64,000 bases of DNA. Source: Cupriavidus sp. BIS7. Its GTDB lineage: Bacteria; Pseudomonadota; Gammaproteobacteria; Burkholderiales; Burkholderiaceae. The position numbers and the translations under genes were made by a program. The DNA lies in assembly GCF_000292345.1 (NCBI RefSeq), contig NZ_ALOU01000071.1, positions 1 to 64,000 on the forward strand, given 5' to 3'. Below are positions 17,441 to 27,538 of this stretch, in pieces; the stretch's first letter is position 1, and the number at the start of each line of letters is the position of its first letter. The notes under the pieces are model-generated. The model was not told the origin of the DNA. It was given only the letters and a program-made list of their open reading frames with translations, and searched no databases.

Positions 17441-18376
17441 ATGCCACTATCCCTCGAATCCCTCGAAGTCCTTGACGCCATCGAGCGCAAGGGCAGCTTC
17501 GCCGCCGCTGCTCACGAGATGGGCAAAGTGCCTTCGGCACTGACCTATGTCGTCCGCAAGCTTGAGGAAGACCTCGACGTACTGCTGTTCGACCGCCGCC
17601 GTCATCGTGCCGAACTGACGCCCGCCGGCCGGACGCTGCTCGACGAAGGCCGCCATCTGCTGCACGCCGCCGACGACCTGGCGCGGCGCGTCAAACGGCT
17701 GGCCACGGGGTGGGAAGCAAGTCTGAGCATCGCGATCGACGACCTCATCAACTTCCGCGCATTGCTGCCCGTGATCCAGGATTTCTACACCGAGAACACG
17801 GCGACGCGGCTGCGCTTTTCCAAGGAAGTGCTGGGTGGCTCATGGGATGCGCTGGTCAGCAACCGGGCCGACCTGATCATTGGCGGCGCATTCGAGGCGC
17901 CGAGCACGCAGGGCTTTCAGGTGAGGCCGCTCGGGGCGATGCCGTTCGTGTTCGTGGTGGCGGCGCATCATCCGCTGGCAGCTGCTGAAGGCCCGCTTTC
18001 GATGACCGAGATTGCCAAGCACCGCATCGTGGCGGTGGGCGATACGTCGCGCAACCTGCCCGCGCGCACGTTTGGCGTGCTCGCGGGTCAGGACGTGCTG
18101 GTGGTGCCCACCATGCGCGACAAGCTTGAAGCGCAGATCCGCGGCCTGGGCTGCGGCTGGCTGCCTGCGCCGATGGCGCAGCCGCACATCGAGACCGGTG
18201 TGCTGCAGGCCCGGGAAACGGTGGAAGTACGCGCACCCGGCACTTTCAAGGTGGCCTGGCGGACCACCACGCGCGGCAAGGCACTGCAATGGTGGGCCAA
18301 CAAGCTCGAAGACCCGCGCCTGGCGCAGGCGCTGCTGCTGCAGGCGCCACCAGCGTCGATGGAGCAACCTGACTGA
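17441..18376 (+). CDS. LysR-family transcriptional regulator
   Basis: A 311-residue regulator. The N-terminal winged helix-turn-helix is [41 protein letters not shown] (written across residues 5–45), followed by [18 protein letters not shown]. The C-terminal two-lobed effector domain extends from about residue 90. The start at 17441 is preferred over a longer frame because the helix-turn-helix begins directly and a LysR box sits just upstream. It is probably the activator or repressor of the divergent pirin gene and autoregulated. The effector ligand is unknown. Confidence 0.92.
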   Translation: MPLSLESLEVLDAIERKGSFAAAAHEMGKVPSALTYVVRKLEEDLDVLLFDRRRHRAELTPAGRTLLDEGRHLLHAADDLARRVKRLATGWEASLSIAIDDLINFRALLPVIQDFYTENTATRLRFSKEVLGGSWDALVSNRADLIIGGAFEAPSTQGFQVRPLGAMPFVFVVAAHHPLAAAEGPLSMTEIAKHRIVAVGDTSRNLPARTFGVLAGQDVLVVPTMRDKLEAQIRGLGCGWLPAPMAQPHIETGVLQARETVEVRAPGTFKVAWRTTTRGKALQWWANKLEDPRLAQALLLQAPPASMEQPD

Positions 18377-19264
18377 ATCGCGCAGTCCAATGCCGCAACG
18401 TTATCGGGGCCGTTTCGCGCCCTCACCCACTGGCCCGCTCCACCTTGGCTCGCTGGTCACCGCACTCGCAAGCTGGCTCGATGCCCGCGCGCATGGTGGC
18501 GACTGGCTGGTGCGCATCGAGGACATCGACTACCCGCGTTGCGTCAAGGGCGCCGATACCGACATCCTGCAGACGCTCGATGCGCTGGGACTGCATCCGG
18601 ACGAGCCGCCGGTATGGCAGAGCCGCCGCGAAGCGCTTTATGCCGAAGCATTGCGCAAGCTCGATGCCGAAGGCCACCTCTACCCGTGCGGCTGCTCGCG
18701 CAAGGAAATCGCCGATTCGCTCGTGCACGTACGTGAGCGGCACCAGACGCTTGGCTATCCGGGCACCTGTCGCAACGGCCTGCACGGCAAGCTGCCGCGC
18801 GCGTGGCGCGTGCGCGTGCCGGACGGCCCGGCGGCCACGATCTGCTTTGAGGATCGCTGGCAGGGGCGTCAATGCCAGAACCTGGAAACGGAACTCGGGG
18901 ATTTCGTGCTGCGGAGGGCTGATGGGCTATGGGCCTACCAGCTTGCAGTCGTGGTCGACGATGCCGCTCAGGGCATCACCGATATCGTGCGCGGCGCTGA
19001 CCTGCTGGACTCAACGCCGCGGCAGATCCACCTGCAGCACCTGCTTGGCCTGCCGACACCAGCCTACCTGCATGTGCCGGTCGTGGTGAACGCCATCGGG
19101 GAAAAGCTCAGCAAGCAGAGCGGCGCGCAGGCGCTGGATACATCGGCGCCACTCGATACGCTCCGGGTGGCCGGCGCGCATCTGGGCATCATGAACGGAG
19201 AGACGACGGTTGCAGCCTGGCTGGCGACCGCAACCGCTCAATGGCTGGAGCGGCTCCGAATCAT

Positions 19265-20767
<1,503 letters not shown>

Positions 20768-21007
20768 GGTTGGAGTGTCGGTGCAGGGCGCGAAGCCGTC
20801 GCAATCGGACACGCGTCTGGTACTGAGACCGGGCAAAGGATGAATTACCCGGAAAATCAAAGACTTGGATTCTACCATCAGTGCCCGGGCAAGGTCACCC
20901 GCCAGGGCAACCAGTATGGACGCCCCCGATGTCAACAACATGTCACATCCAGCGGTCACCATATTGGCCCAACCAAGTGCCGATCACGACCCATTCAGGC
21001 ATCGCCC
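20768..21007. other. Divergent intergenic region rhlE / phoD
   Basis: 240 bp holding the promoters of two divergent genes. On the minus strand TAGAAT (20867–20872 region) could be the rhlE -10, leaving a leader of about 90 bases. No convincing -35 or operator was seen. Confidence 0.35.
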
Positions 21008-22618
21008 ATGACCGATACCATCCTGCCCGCCGAGCCCAGTGACCTTACCCGCCGCAGCTTCCTGCGTACTTCGCGGCGCTTCCTGGGGCTTGGAGCCGGC
21101 CTGGCGCTGGTAGGCCCGGCAGCACTTGCCGCACCGGCCGTGGTGGCTTCCGGCCGCCCCGGTGCGGCAGACGGCATCCAGCTTGGCGATCCGTCGGATG
21201 ACGGGCTGGTGATCTGGGCCCGCGCCGAGCAACAGTCGCGCATGGTGGTCGAGTACGCCACGGCGCCGGATTTCCGCAACGCGATGCGCATTTCGGGCCC
21301 GCTGGCCACCAGCGAAGCCGACTTCACGGCCCGCACGCTGCTGACCGGCCTGCTGCCGGGCCAGCAGTACCACGTGCGCGTGGCGTTCGAAAATGCCGAC
21401 CAGCGCCGCGGGATGGGCGCGTGGATGCAGGGCCAGTTCCGCACGGCGGCGCAGCAGCCGGATAAGCCCATCCGTTTCGTGTGGTCGGGCGATACGGCCG
21501 GCCAGGGCTGGGGTATCAACCCCGACTTCGGCGGCATGCGCATCTATGAAGCCATGCGCCAGCGCAATCCTGATTTTTTCATCCATAGCGGCGACACGAT
21601 CTACGCGGATAGCCCGATCTCCGCCGAGCAAAAAGCCGAGGATGGCCGCATCTGGCGCAACCTGGTCACCGAGGAAGTCAGCAAGGTGGCCGAGACGCTG
21701 AAGGAATTCCGCGGCCGTCATCGCTACAACATGATGGACGCGAACGTGCGCCGCTTCGCCAGCCAGGTGCCGCAGATCTGGCAATGGGACGACCACGAGA
21801 TCACCAACAACTGGTCGGACTCGAAAGACCTGTCCGGCGACGCGCGCTACACGGAAAAGGACGTGCGCGTGCTGGTGGCGCGCGGCAGCCGCGCGTTCCT
21901 GGAAAATGCGCCGATGCGCTGGCACAGACAAGGGCTGGCAGAGCGCGTGCATCGCAAGATCGCCTACGGCCCGCTGCTCGACGTGTTCGTGCTCGACATG
22001 CGCAGCTTCCGCGGCCCGAACGGCGTCAACCGCGAGACGTCCGAGAGCGCTGCCACCGCGTTCCTCGGCAACGCGCAACTTGAATGGCTGGTGGCCGAAC
22101 TGATGGCGTCACAGGCCACGTGGAAGATCATCGCCGCCGATATGCCGATCGGCCTTGGCGTGCCCGATGGCAAGGATGCGCAGGGGCGCCCGCGCTGGGA
22201 AGCGATCGCCAACGGCGATGGCCCGCCGCTGGGGCGCGAACTGGAAACCGCGCGGCTGCTGACACGCATCCGCCAGGCTGGCATCAAGAACGTGGTGTGG
22301 GTGACGGCGGACGTGCACTACTGCGCCGCCCACCACTACTCGCCTGAGCGCGCGGTGTACAAGGACTTCGACCCGTTCTGGGAATTCGTGGCCGGCCCTC
22401 TCAACGCGGGCAGCTTCGGGCCGAATCCGCTCGACAACACGTTCGGCCCGCGTGTCGTATTCCAGAAAGCGCCCACCGCGCAAAACATGTCGCCGTTTGC
22501 CGGCTACCAGTTCTTCGGCGAGGTCAACATCGACCCCACGTCGCGTGCGCTGACCGTCGACCTGCGCGACCTGAACGGTGTGTCGCAGTACTCGCAGACG
22601 CTGCAGGCGCAGGCCTGA
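21008..22618 (+). CDS. phoD: Alkaline phosphatase D, Tat-exported
   Basis: A 536-residue PhoD-family phosphodiesterase/phosphomonoesterase acting outside the cytoplasm. The N-terminus has a twin-arginine signal, TRRSFLRTSRRFLGLGAG, then an Ala/Leu-rich segment ending at AAP. Catalytic and metal motifs are FVWSGDTAGQGW, HSGDTIYAD, WQWDDHEITNNW, and WVTADVHYCAAHHY. These enzymes use Ca2+/Fe3+ and usually respond to phosphate starvation. No Pho box was recognised upstream. It is a single gene divergent from rhlE. Confidence 0.93.
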   Translation: MTDTILPAEPSDLTRRSFLRTSRRFLGLGAGLALVGPAALAAPAVVASGRPGAADGIQLGDPSDDGLVIWARAEQQSRMVVEYATAPDFRNAMRISGPLATSEADFTARTLLTGLLPGQQYHVRVAFENADQRRGMGAWMQGQFRTAAQQPDKPIRFVWSGDTAGQGWGINPDFGGMRIYEAMRQRNPDFFIHSGDTIYADSPISAEQKAEDGRIWRNLVTEEVSKVAETLKEFRGRHRYNMMDANVRRFASQVPQIWQWDDHEITNNWSDSKDLSGDARYTEKDVRVLVARGSRAFLENAPMRWHRQGLAERVHRKIAYGPLLDVFVLDMRSFRGPNGVNRETSESAATAFLGNAQLEWLVAELMASQATWKIIAADMPIGLGVPDGKDAQGRPRWEAIANGDGPPLGRELETARLLTRIRQAGIKNVVWVTADVHYCAAHHYSPERAVYKDFDPFWEFVAGPLNAGSFGPNPLDNTFGPRVVFQKAPTAQNMSPFAGYQFFGEVNIDPTSRALTVDLRDLNGVSQYSQTLQAQA

Positions 22619-22647
22619 GCGGCCTGATCGCACGCGCCGCCGGGCGC

Positions 22648-24321
22648 TCAATCGCTCCTGATCCCGTTGTGCCGGGCGGCCAGCTTCATGACGCCGGGCC
22701 GGAACAGCCGTGCGTCCATCAGGCGCAAATCGTCGGCCACGGCTACCGGCGTGGCGCATTGATCCAGCACGTCGCGCTGCAGGTCCACGCCCGGCGCAAT
22801 CTCCACCAGCGTCAGGCGTGGCTCGCCCTTCGCATCGGCACGCATCTCGAACACCGCGCGTTCGGTGATGTAGAGCACCGGAACGCCGAGCGATGCCACG
22901 TATGGCCCGTTGAAGCTCAGGTGCGAGACCTCTGGCACGATCTTCTTCACGCGGCCTTCGCGAACGATCTGCAGTTGATCGTTCTCGGCACGAATGTCGA
23001 GTCCACCGGCCGTCAGCGTGCCCATGAACACCACGGCGCGCGCGCTCTGCGTGATGTTGATGAAACCGCCGACCCCGGCAATCAGCGCACCCGCTCCCTC
23101 ACCAAACTTGCTCACGTTGACGTTGCCGTGGCCGTCGAGTTCGGCCAGCCCGAGGATGGCCAGATCGATGCCGCCGCCTTCATAGAAATCGAACTGCGCG
23201 GGCTGATCAACGACCGCCTCGGGATACGCCGACGCACCGAAGCTCAACCCATCGGCAGGCGTGCCGCCGATTGGGCCCGCTTCCACCGTCAGCGTGAATC
23301 CGCCTAGCCCGGCCTGATGGGCAAGCGCGCCCACGGCGGCCGGCATGCCCACGCCAAGATTCACCACGCGCGGCTGGCGCGCGGCCAGTTCCATGACGGC
23401 GCGGCGCTGCACGATCATGCGTGCATCGAGCGGCGCCGATGCATCGGGCAGCGCCTCGGCCTCCTTCGCCTTCTCGGCGGCATCGGCCGCCTCGCCACGC
23501 CACGGTCTGACGTAGGCCTCGTTGTAAGGCTCGGCGAATGTCATCTGATGATGCGCGAGCTCCTCGCTGACCACCACGTAGTCCACGAGAATGCCCGGCA
23601 CGTGGATGGCCTGCAGGTTTTCGTGATAGTCGACGATCGACTCCACCTGTGCGACCACGATGCCGCCCGAGTTGTGCGCGGCCTGCGCCATCGCCAGCAA
23701 CTCATGATGGAACGCCTCGCGATGCGTGCTGAGGTTGCCGCGCGTGTCGGACGCCGTGCAGCGGATCAGCGCGCAGTCGATGCGGAAGCTCGGATAGAAC
23801 AGGTACTCGTCGCCACGGAAATCCACGGCCTCGACCCAGTTAGCGGTGCCGGCGGCGATGGCATCGCGGGCGCGCTGGTTGACTGCGCCACCGTGGTAGC
23901 GCGCGTCTTTCTCTGTGCGCGGATCGACAAACGTATGCAGGCCGATCTTCGTCAACACGCCGGGCTTGCCGCCCGCGATGGCGCGATAGAGATGCGTCAG
24001 CACGCCCTGCGGCAGGTTGAATCCCTCGCACTGCTCGTTCATCGCCAGCGTGGCCAGCCGCGTGGCGGAGCGCCAGTGCCCGCCGACGATTGCGTGCGTC
24101 ATGCCGGCATTGCCAAAGTGATTCACGCCACGCGCGCCACGGTCGCCCTGCCCGGCCGAATACACGAGCGTCAGGTCACGCGGCAGCCCATCGCGCAAGA
24201 AACGCTGTTCGAGCGCCTCGGTCACGCCTTCGGCATGGCCTGCCCCAACAAACCCGGCGCTGGCGACGGTCCAGCCGCTCTGGACGAGTTCCGCCGCCTG
24301 CGCGGTGGTGATGACCTTCAT
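22648..24321 (-). CDS. Acyl-CoA:acetate/3-ketoacid CoA-transferase (YdiF-like)
   Basis: A 557-residue fused alpha/beta CoA-transferase that moves CoA between an acyl-CoA and a carboxylate through a glutamyl-CoA thioester. The catalytic Glu is Glu347 in TLTVEAGPIGG. The N-terminal half has SAGFVGAGHAEGV and YHGGAVNQRARDA. The C-terminal half has GGGIDLAILGLAELDGHGNV and FINITQSARAVVFMGT. The substrate (propionate, acetoacetate or other) cannot be read from sequence. It stands alone, with no beta-oxidation genes adjoining, and is convergent with phoD with 29 bases between. Confidence 0.9.
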   Translation of the reverse strand: MKVITTAQAAELVQSGWTVASAGFVGAGHAEGVTEALEQRFLRDGLPRDLTLVYSAGQGDRGARGVNHFGNAGMTHAIVGGHWRSATRLATLAMNEQCEGFNLPQGVLTHLYRAIAGGKPGVLTKIGLHTFVDPRTEKDARYHGGAVNQRARDAIAAGTANWVEAVDFRGDEYLFYPSFRIDCALIRCTASDTRGNLSTHREAFHHELLAMAQAAHNSGGIVVAQVESIVDYHENLQAIHVPGILVDYVVVSEELAHHQMTFAEPYNEAYVRPWRGEAADAAEKAKEAEALPDASAPLDARMIVQRRAVMELAARQPRVVNLGVGMPAAVGALAHQAGLGGFTLTVEAGPIGGTPADGLSFGASAYPEAVVDQPAQFDFYEGGGIDLAILGLAELDGHGNVNVSKFGEGAGALIAGVGGFINITQSARAVVFMGTLTAGGLDIRAENDQLQIVREGRVKKIVPEVSHLSFNGPYVASLGVPVLYITERAVFEMRADAKGEPRLTLVEIAPGVDLQRDVLDQCATPVAVADDLRLMDARLFRPGVMKLAARHNGIRSD

Positions 24322-24604
24322 TGCTGTCTCCTGGATTTTCTGCTCTTGTGGTTTCTACCAGCTCACGTTCTTGCGAACAAATGTCGGCCGTCCGAAAAGG
24401 AAAAAGCCCCGCTGGCCGGGGAGGTCAGCGGGGCTGAAGTGGTAGCGGGGCAAGGATCCTGTTCGCCCCGAAAGAGATCTTGCTGTAGAAGCCTTGCTGC
24501 TGCATCCCCCGAATGCGGGGAATTTGGTGGGGTACCGCACAAACCGCGCATCCGCTTCTACGCCAATTTCTACTTCAACGCCGCGCTGGCCAACACACGT
24601 TCCA
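24322..24604. other. Intergenic region with terminator and hairpins
   Basis: No gene is seen. It contains the minus-strand terminator of the GST gene (24401–24435), a short stretch resembling sequence at 28728–28770, and a small CCCC/GGGG hairpin near 24512. Confidence 0.5.
24401..24435 (-). terminator. Intrinsic terminator of the GST-like gene
   Basis: On the minus strand a 13-bp stem (24435–24423 with 24417–24405, one G-U pair) is followed by TTTTT. It lies about 170 bases after the GST stop. Confidence 0.75.
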
Positions 24605-25213
24605 TCACGCGTGAGGCAAGTCCTTGAACGCTGCGAACTGCTCGACCGCGGACGTGAATGTCTCCAGCGCCGGATGCCGCGCAGGATTCACCTGCCCGGG
24701 CAGCATCGCCTGGGTAAAGGTCCAGACCACGGCCGCCGTCAAGCCGGCCTGATCGACCGCACGCGCATCGGCCGGCACCGGCATGCTGGCAACCTCCTGC
24801 TCGAGCAATTCGAATGCGCTGGCGCGCTGACCATCGATCCGGTCCACCCACGGCTGGTGCTGCTTGGCCTCGGGCCGCAGATTGTGCTCGTAGACGTTCT
24901 GAACGACCTTCTCGCAGGCAGCCAGCGCCAGGCCGATCGTGCGCAGCGCGCGCTGGCGCGCCTCCAGGCCGGACGGCATCAGGCTGCGTCCGGCCAGTGC
25001 CTCGGCATAGTCGATGATCAGCGTCGAATCCATCAGCACCACACCGTTGTCGCACACCAGCGACGGCGCCTTGACCACGGGATTGATCGCCCTGAACTGC
25101 TCGAAGGTGCGGAACACCGAGACCGATTCGTGTGTGAACGGCAATTCGAGCAAACGCAGCGTGATGGCGGTACGGCGCACGTAGGGGGAATCGAGCATGC
25201 CGATCAGTCTCAT
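24605..25213 (-). CDS. Glutathione S-transferase-like protein
   Basis: A 202-residue protein with a thioredoxin-fold N-terminus, MRLIGMLDSPYVRRTAITLRLL, in which Ser9 is the usual catalytic position of beta/theta-type enzymes. The cis-Pro motif VVKAPSLV and the DSTLIIDYAEAL glutathione-binding motif follow, then a helical C-terminal domain. It probably conjugates or reduces small electrophiles; no substrate is evident. It is the last ordinary gene before the accessory island, and its stop is followed by a distant terminator. Confidence 0.88.
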   Translation of the reverse strand: MRLIGMLDSPYVRRTAITLRLLELPFTHESVSVFRTFEQFRAINPVVKAPSLVCDNGVVLMDSTLIIDYAEALAGRSLMPSGLEARQRALRTIGLALAACEKVVQNVYEHNLRPEAKQHQPWVDRIDGQRASAFELLEQEVASMPVPADARAVDQAGLTAAVVWTFTQAMLPGQVNPARHPALETFTSAVEQFAAFKDLPHA

Positions 25214-25430
25214 GTCCTTGGCTCCAGGAAGTACTTCAGGTGGGGATGCGTGCCGCGCCCAACGCGCAATGCAGGTCGTGCGTCATGATCGCCCGGAATG
25301 CGGCAGGCCCGAGGTGAGAGAGTGTATATCGGCTACGCGAGGCTAGTGCAAACAGCCCGAACCGCTCCACCCCTGAAGCGGGCGCGCGCGGCGATGGCCG
25401 GCTAACGTCCTCGTGCTGACTCGACCGAGA
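25214..25430. other. Boundary region of the accessory island
   Basis: 217 bp between the GST start and the stop of the last immunity-like gene. No gene, clear terminator or insertion-sequence end was seen. Confidence 0.35.
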
Positions 25431-26081
25431 TCACGGCCGATCTTGCCAATCCCCGGCGACGTCCGCAGTGTCATCGTGCAACCATGGCGCCGCGAAGCTG
25501 AGAGTGATCAGGTAGCGCTCATCTTCCGGACGGTTCTCATGGACGAATCGAGCGATAAAGAGTATGGCCTGATACTTCTCGCCTGCTGCCCAGTATGTCG
25601 TCGGACTGTCTCCAGTTCTGATCAGCGCACGCACCTCCGGGGTATCAACCAAAGGGGCATTGGGCTCGACATGGAAGGGCCTCCAGCCACCGCTTCGAAG
25701 CTGCCGCTGCAAGTCCATAAGGACGGCCATCGCTTCGTCTAGCGGCAGCGTTTTTACCTGCGGCGACATTCGTATCGCGTCCACATTGCCGTGATTGTCG
25801 TAGGCCACAGACAGGAACTTTGCCGGCGGCGTTGTGAAGCCATACTGGGGATCTGTAAAACGCAAATTGGCCGGGCGTTTGACAATACCCCCCCAGTCTC
25901 TTCCTGGCTCAACCGGCGGCAATGTCGATCGCGATCGCTCGCGCACCTGTTCGTACGGCTCACCAATTGTCAACTGAACCTCATCAACCGGACGAGTTGC
26001 TGCGTAGAGCAGCCACAGCGCCGCTGCCGCAAGCACCGCGCCGAGAAGTTTGGCACACCACCTTCGCTTTGCTTCTGCCAC
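25431..26081 (-). CDS. Membrane-anchored immunity-like protein, copy A
   Basis: A 216-residue protein with a basic N-terminus (AEAKRRWCAKLL), one membrane helix (LLGAVLAAAALWLLYAATRP) and a soluble domain that should be periplasmic. I do not recognise a family. It is the most distal of three tandem paralogs. Its N-terminal half closely matches copy C (VQLTIGEPYEQVRxRSRSTLPPVEPG), while its C-terminal half is clearly diverged (DTPEVRALIRTGDSPTTYWA). It starts at GTG 26081 with GGAGGT just upstream inside an orphan copy of the effector 3' end. The arrangement suggests an immunity protein guarding against a periplasm- or membrane-acting effector. That role is inference from gene layout only. Confidence 0.75.
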   Translation of the reverse strand: MAEAKRRWCAKLLGAVLAAAALWLLYAATRPVDEVQLTIGEPYEQVRERSRSTLPPVEPGRDWGGIVKRPANLRFTDPQYGFTTPPAKFLSVAYDNHGNVDAIRMSPQVKTLPLDEAMAVLMDLQRQLRSGGWRPFHVEPNAPLVDTPEVRALIRTGDSPTTYWAAGEKYQAILFIARFVHENRPEDERYLITLSFAAPWLHDDTADVAGDWQDRP

Positions 26082-26084
26082 CTT

Positions 26085-26168
26085 TCACCTCCCGTGCGCG
26101 ATGAGGTAGATCGAGTTTTCGACAAGGGCTCGCTCTATGGTGGCACGGAGCAATTCGTCGAACTGCAT
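26085..26168 (-). pseudogene. Orphan 3' tail of the effector-like gene (tail 2)
   Basis: A 27-codon frame that begins MQFDELLRATIERA and ends LVENSIYLIAHGR plus stop. It is almost the same as the last 27 residues of the 338-residue protein at 27539–28555. It sits between immunity-like copies B and A and supplies the ribosome site (GGGAGGTGA) for copy A. It is best explained as part of the unit that was duplicated together with the immunity gene. It could still be translated as a micropeptide. Confidence 0.75.
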
Positions 26169-26187
26169 TCCCGATCCATTCTCAGTT

Positions 26188-26811
26188 TTAGCGCGCGTCA
26201 TCGGAAATCCACGGCGTACTCAGACTAATGGAAATGAGATAGCGCTCGTCATCCGGATTCTCATCGGTGCGGAAACAACGGACGTCCAGCATGAGCTGAA
26301 ATTTTGTGGCGACCTCCCAAAACTCCGTAGGTGCTTCGCAACGGCGGATTCTGGCTTTGACAGAGGGCGTGTTCTCAATAGGCGGGTCATCGACTACACG
26401 GAACCTGGTCCAGCCGCCACGGAGAAGTTGTTTCTGTAGATCCGTGACAATCTCCATCGTCTCGTTGAGCGGCAGCGTTTTGACCTGCGGTGACATTCGT
26501 ATGACGTCCACGTTGCCATGATTGTCGTAGCCCACGGTCAAGAATTTTGCCGGTGGGGTGGTGAAGCCATACTGGGGGTCCGCGAAACACAATCTGGCCG
26601 GTCGCCTGACGACGCCCATCCAAACCTTTCCAGGCACAAGAGGCTGCAACACTGAGCCCGATCGCTCGCGCACCTGTTCGTACGGCTCGCCAATCGTCAA
26701 GTGAACCTCGTCAACCGGACGAATTGCCGCGTAGAGCAGCCACAGCGCCGCTGCCGCAAGCACCGCGCCGAGAAGTTTGGCACACCACCTCCGTTTGGCT
26801 TTTGCCACCAT
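26188..26811 (-). CDS. Membrane-anchored immunity-like protein, copy B
   Basis: A 207-residue paralog with the same basic N-terminus and single membrane helix as copies A and C. Its C-terminal half is nearly identical to copy C (TLPLNETMEIVTDLQ, VVDDPPIENTPSVKA, DENPDDERYLISISL). Its N-terminal domain carries distinct changes (VHLTIGEPYEQVRERSGSVL, PGKVWMGVVRRP). The ATG start directly abuts the stop of the preceding orphan tail (TGAATG), so initiation is probably coupled. Unknown family; immunity role inferred from context. Confidence 0.75.
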   Translation of the reverse strand: MVAKAKRRWCAKLLGAVLAAAALWLLYAAIRPVDEVHLTIGEPYEQVRERSGSVLQPLVPGKVWMGVVRRPARLCFADPQYGFTTPPAKFLTVGYDNHGNVDVIRMSPQVKTLPLNETMEIVTDLQKQLLRGGWTRFRVVDDPPIENTPSVKARIRRCEAPTEFWEVATKFQLMLDVRCFRTDENPDDERYLISISLSTPWISDDAR

Positions 26812-26895
26812 TCACCTCTCGCGCGCGATCAGGTAGATCGAGTTCTCTACAAGGGCTCGCTCTATGGGGTCACGGAGCAATCGGTCGAATTGCAT
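26812..26895 (-). pseudogene. Orphan 3' tail of the effector-like gene (tail 1)
   Basis: A 27-codon frame beginning MQFDRLLRDPIERA and ending LVENSIYLIARER plus stop, closely matching the C-terminus of the effector-like protein (QFDRLLRNPIERV and LVENSIYLIAHGR). It lies between copies C and B. The junction to the preceding copy is the same as at tail 2, so the repeat unit is tail plus immunity gene, about 727 bp. Confidence 0.75.
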
Positions 26896-26914
26896 TCCCG
26901 ATCCATTCTCAGTT

Positions 26915-27535
26915 TTAGCGCGCGTCATCGGAAACCCACGGTGTACTCAGACTAATGGAAATGAGATAGCGCTCGTCATCCGGATTTTCGTCGATGCGGA
27001 AACAACGGACGTCCAGCATGAGCTGAAATTTTGTGGCGACCTCCCAAAACTCCGTAGGTGCTTCGCAACGGCGGATTCTGGCTTTGACAGAGGGCGTGTT
27101 CTCAATTGGCGGGTCATCGACTACACGGAACCTGGTCCAGCCGCCACGGAGAAGCTGATTCTGTAGATCCGTGACAATCTCCATCGTCTCGTTGAGCGGC
27201 AGCGTTTTGACCTGTGGTGACATTCGTATAGAAATCACATTGCCGTGCCCGTCATAGGCCACGGACAGAAATTTTGCCGGTGGTGTGGTGAAGCCATACT
27301 GCGGATCGATAAACCGTAGTTTCGCGGGGCGCGTAACAACACCCCCCCAGTGTCCACCAGGCTCAACCGGCGGCAATGTCGATCGCGATCGCTGGCGCAC
27401 CTGTTCGTACGGCTCGCCAATCGTCAGCTGAACCTCATCAATCGGACGGGTTGCTGCGTAGAGCAGCCACAGCGCCGCTGCCGCAAGCACCGCGCCTAGA
27501 AGTTTGGCACACCACCTTCGCTTCGCTTTTGCCAC
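26915..27535 (-). CDS. Membrane-anchored immunity-like protein, copy C
   Basis: A 206-residue paralog immediately downstream of the effector-like gene; only three bases separate its GTG start (27535) from the effector stop. The ribosome site GGAGGT is formed by the effector's last codons, so the two are translationally coupled. It has one N-terminal membrane helix and a domain predicted outside the cytoplasm. Its N-half resembles copy A and its C-half resembles copy B, making it either the ancestor of both or a recombinant. Family not recognised. Confidence 0.78.
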   Translation of the reverse strand: MAKAKRRWCAKLLGAVLAAAALWLLYAATRPIDEVQLTIGEPYEQVRQRSRSTLPPVEPGGHWGGVVTRPAKLRFIDPQYGFTTPPAKFLSVAYDGHGNVISIRMSPQVKTLPLNETMEIVTDLQNQLLRGGWTRFRVVDDPPIENTPSVKARIRRCEAPTEFWEVATKFQLMLDVRCFRIDENPDDERYLISISLSTPWVSDDAR

Positions 27536-27538
27536 GAT

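Noticed and set aside
25431-27535. CRISPR-like or transposon origin for the 727-bp repeats
   Set aside because: The repeats are whole coding units with diverged sequence. There are no short direct repeats with spacers, no transposase and no terminal inverted repeats.
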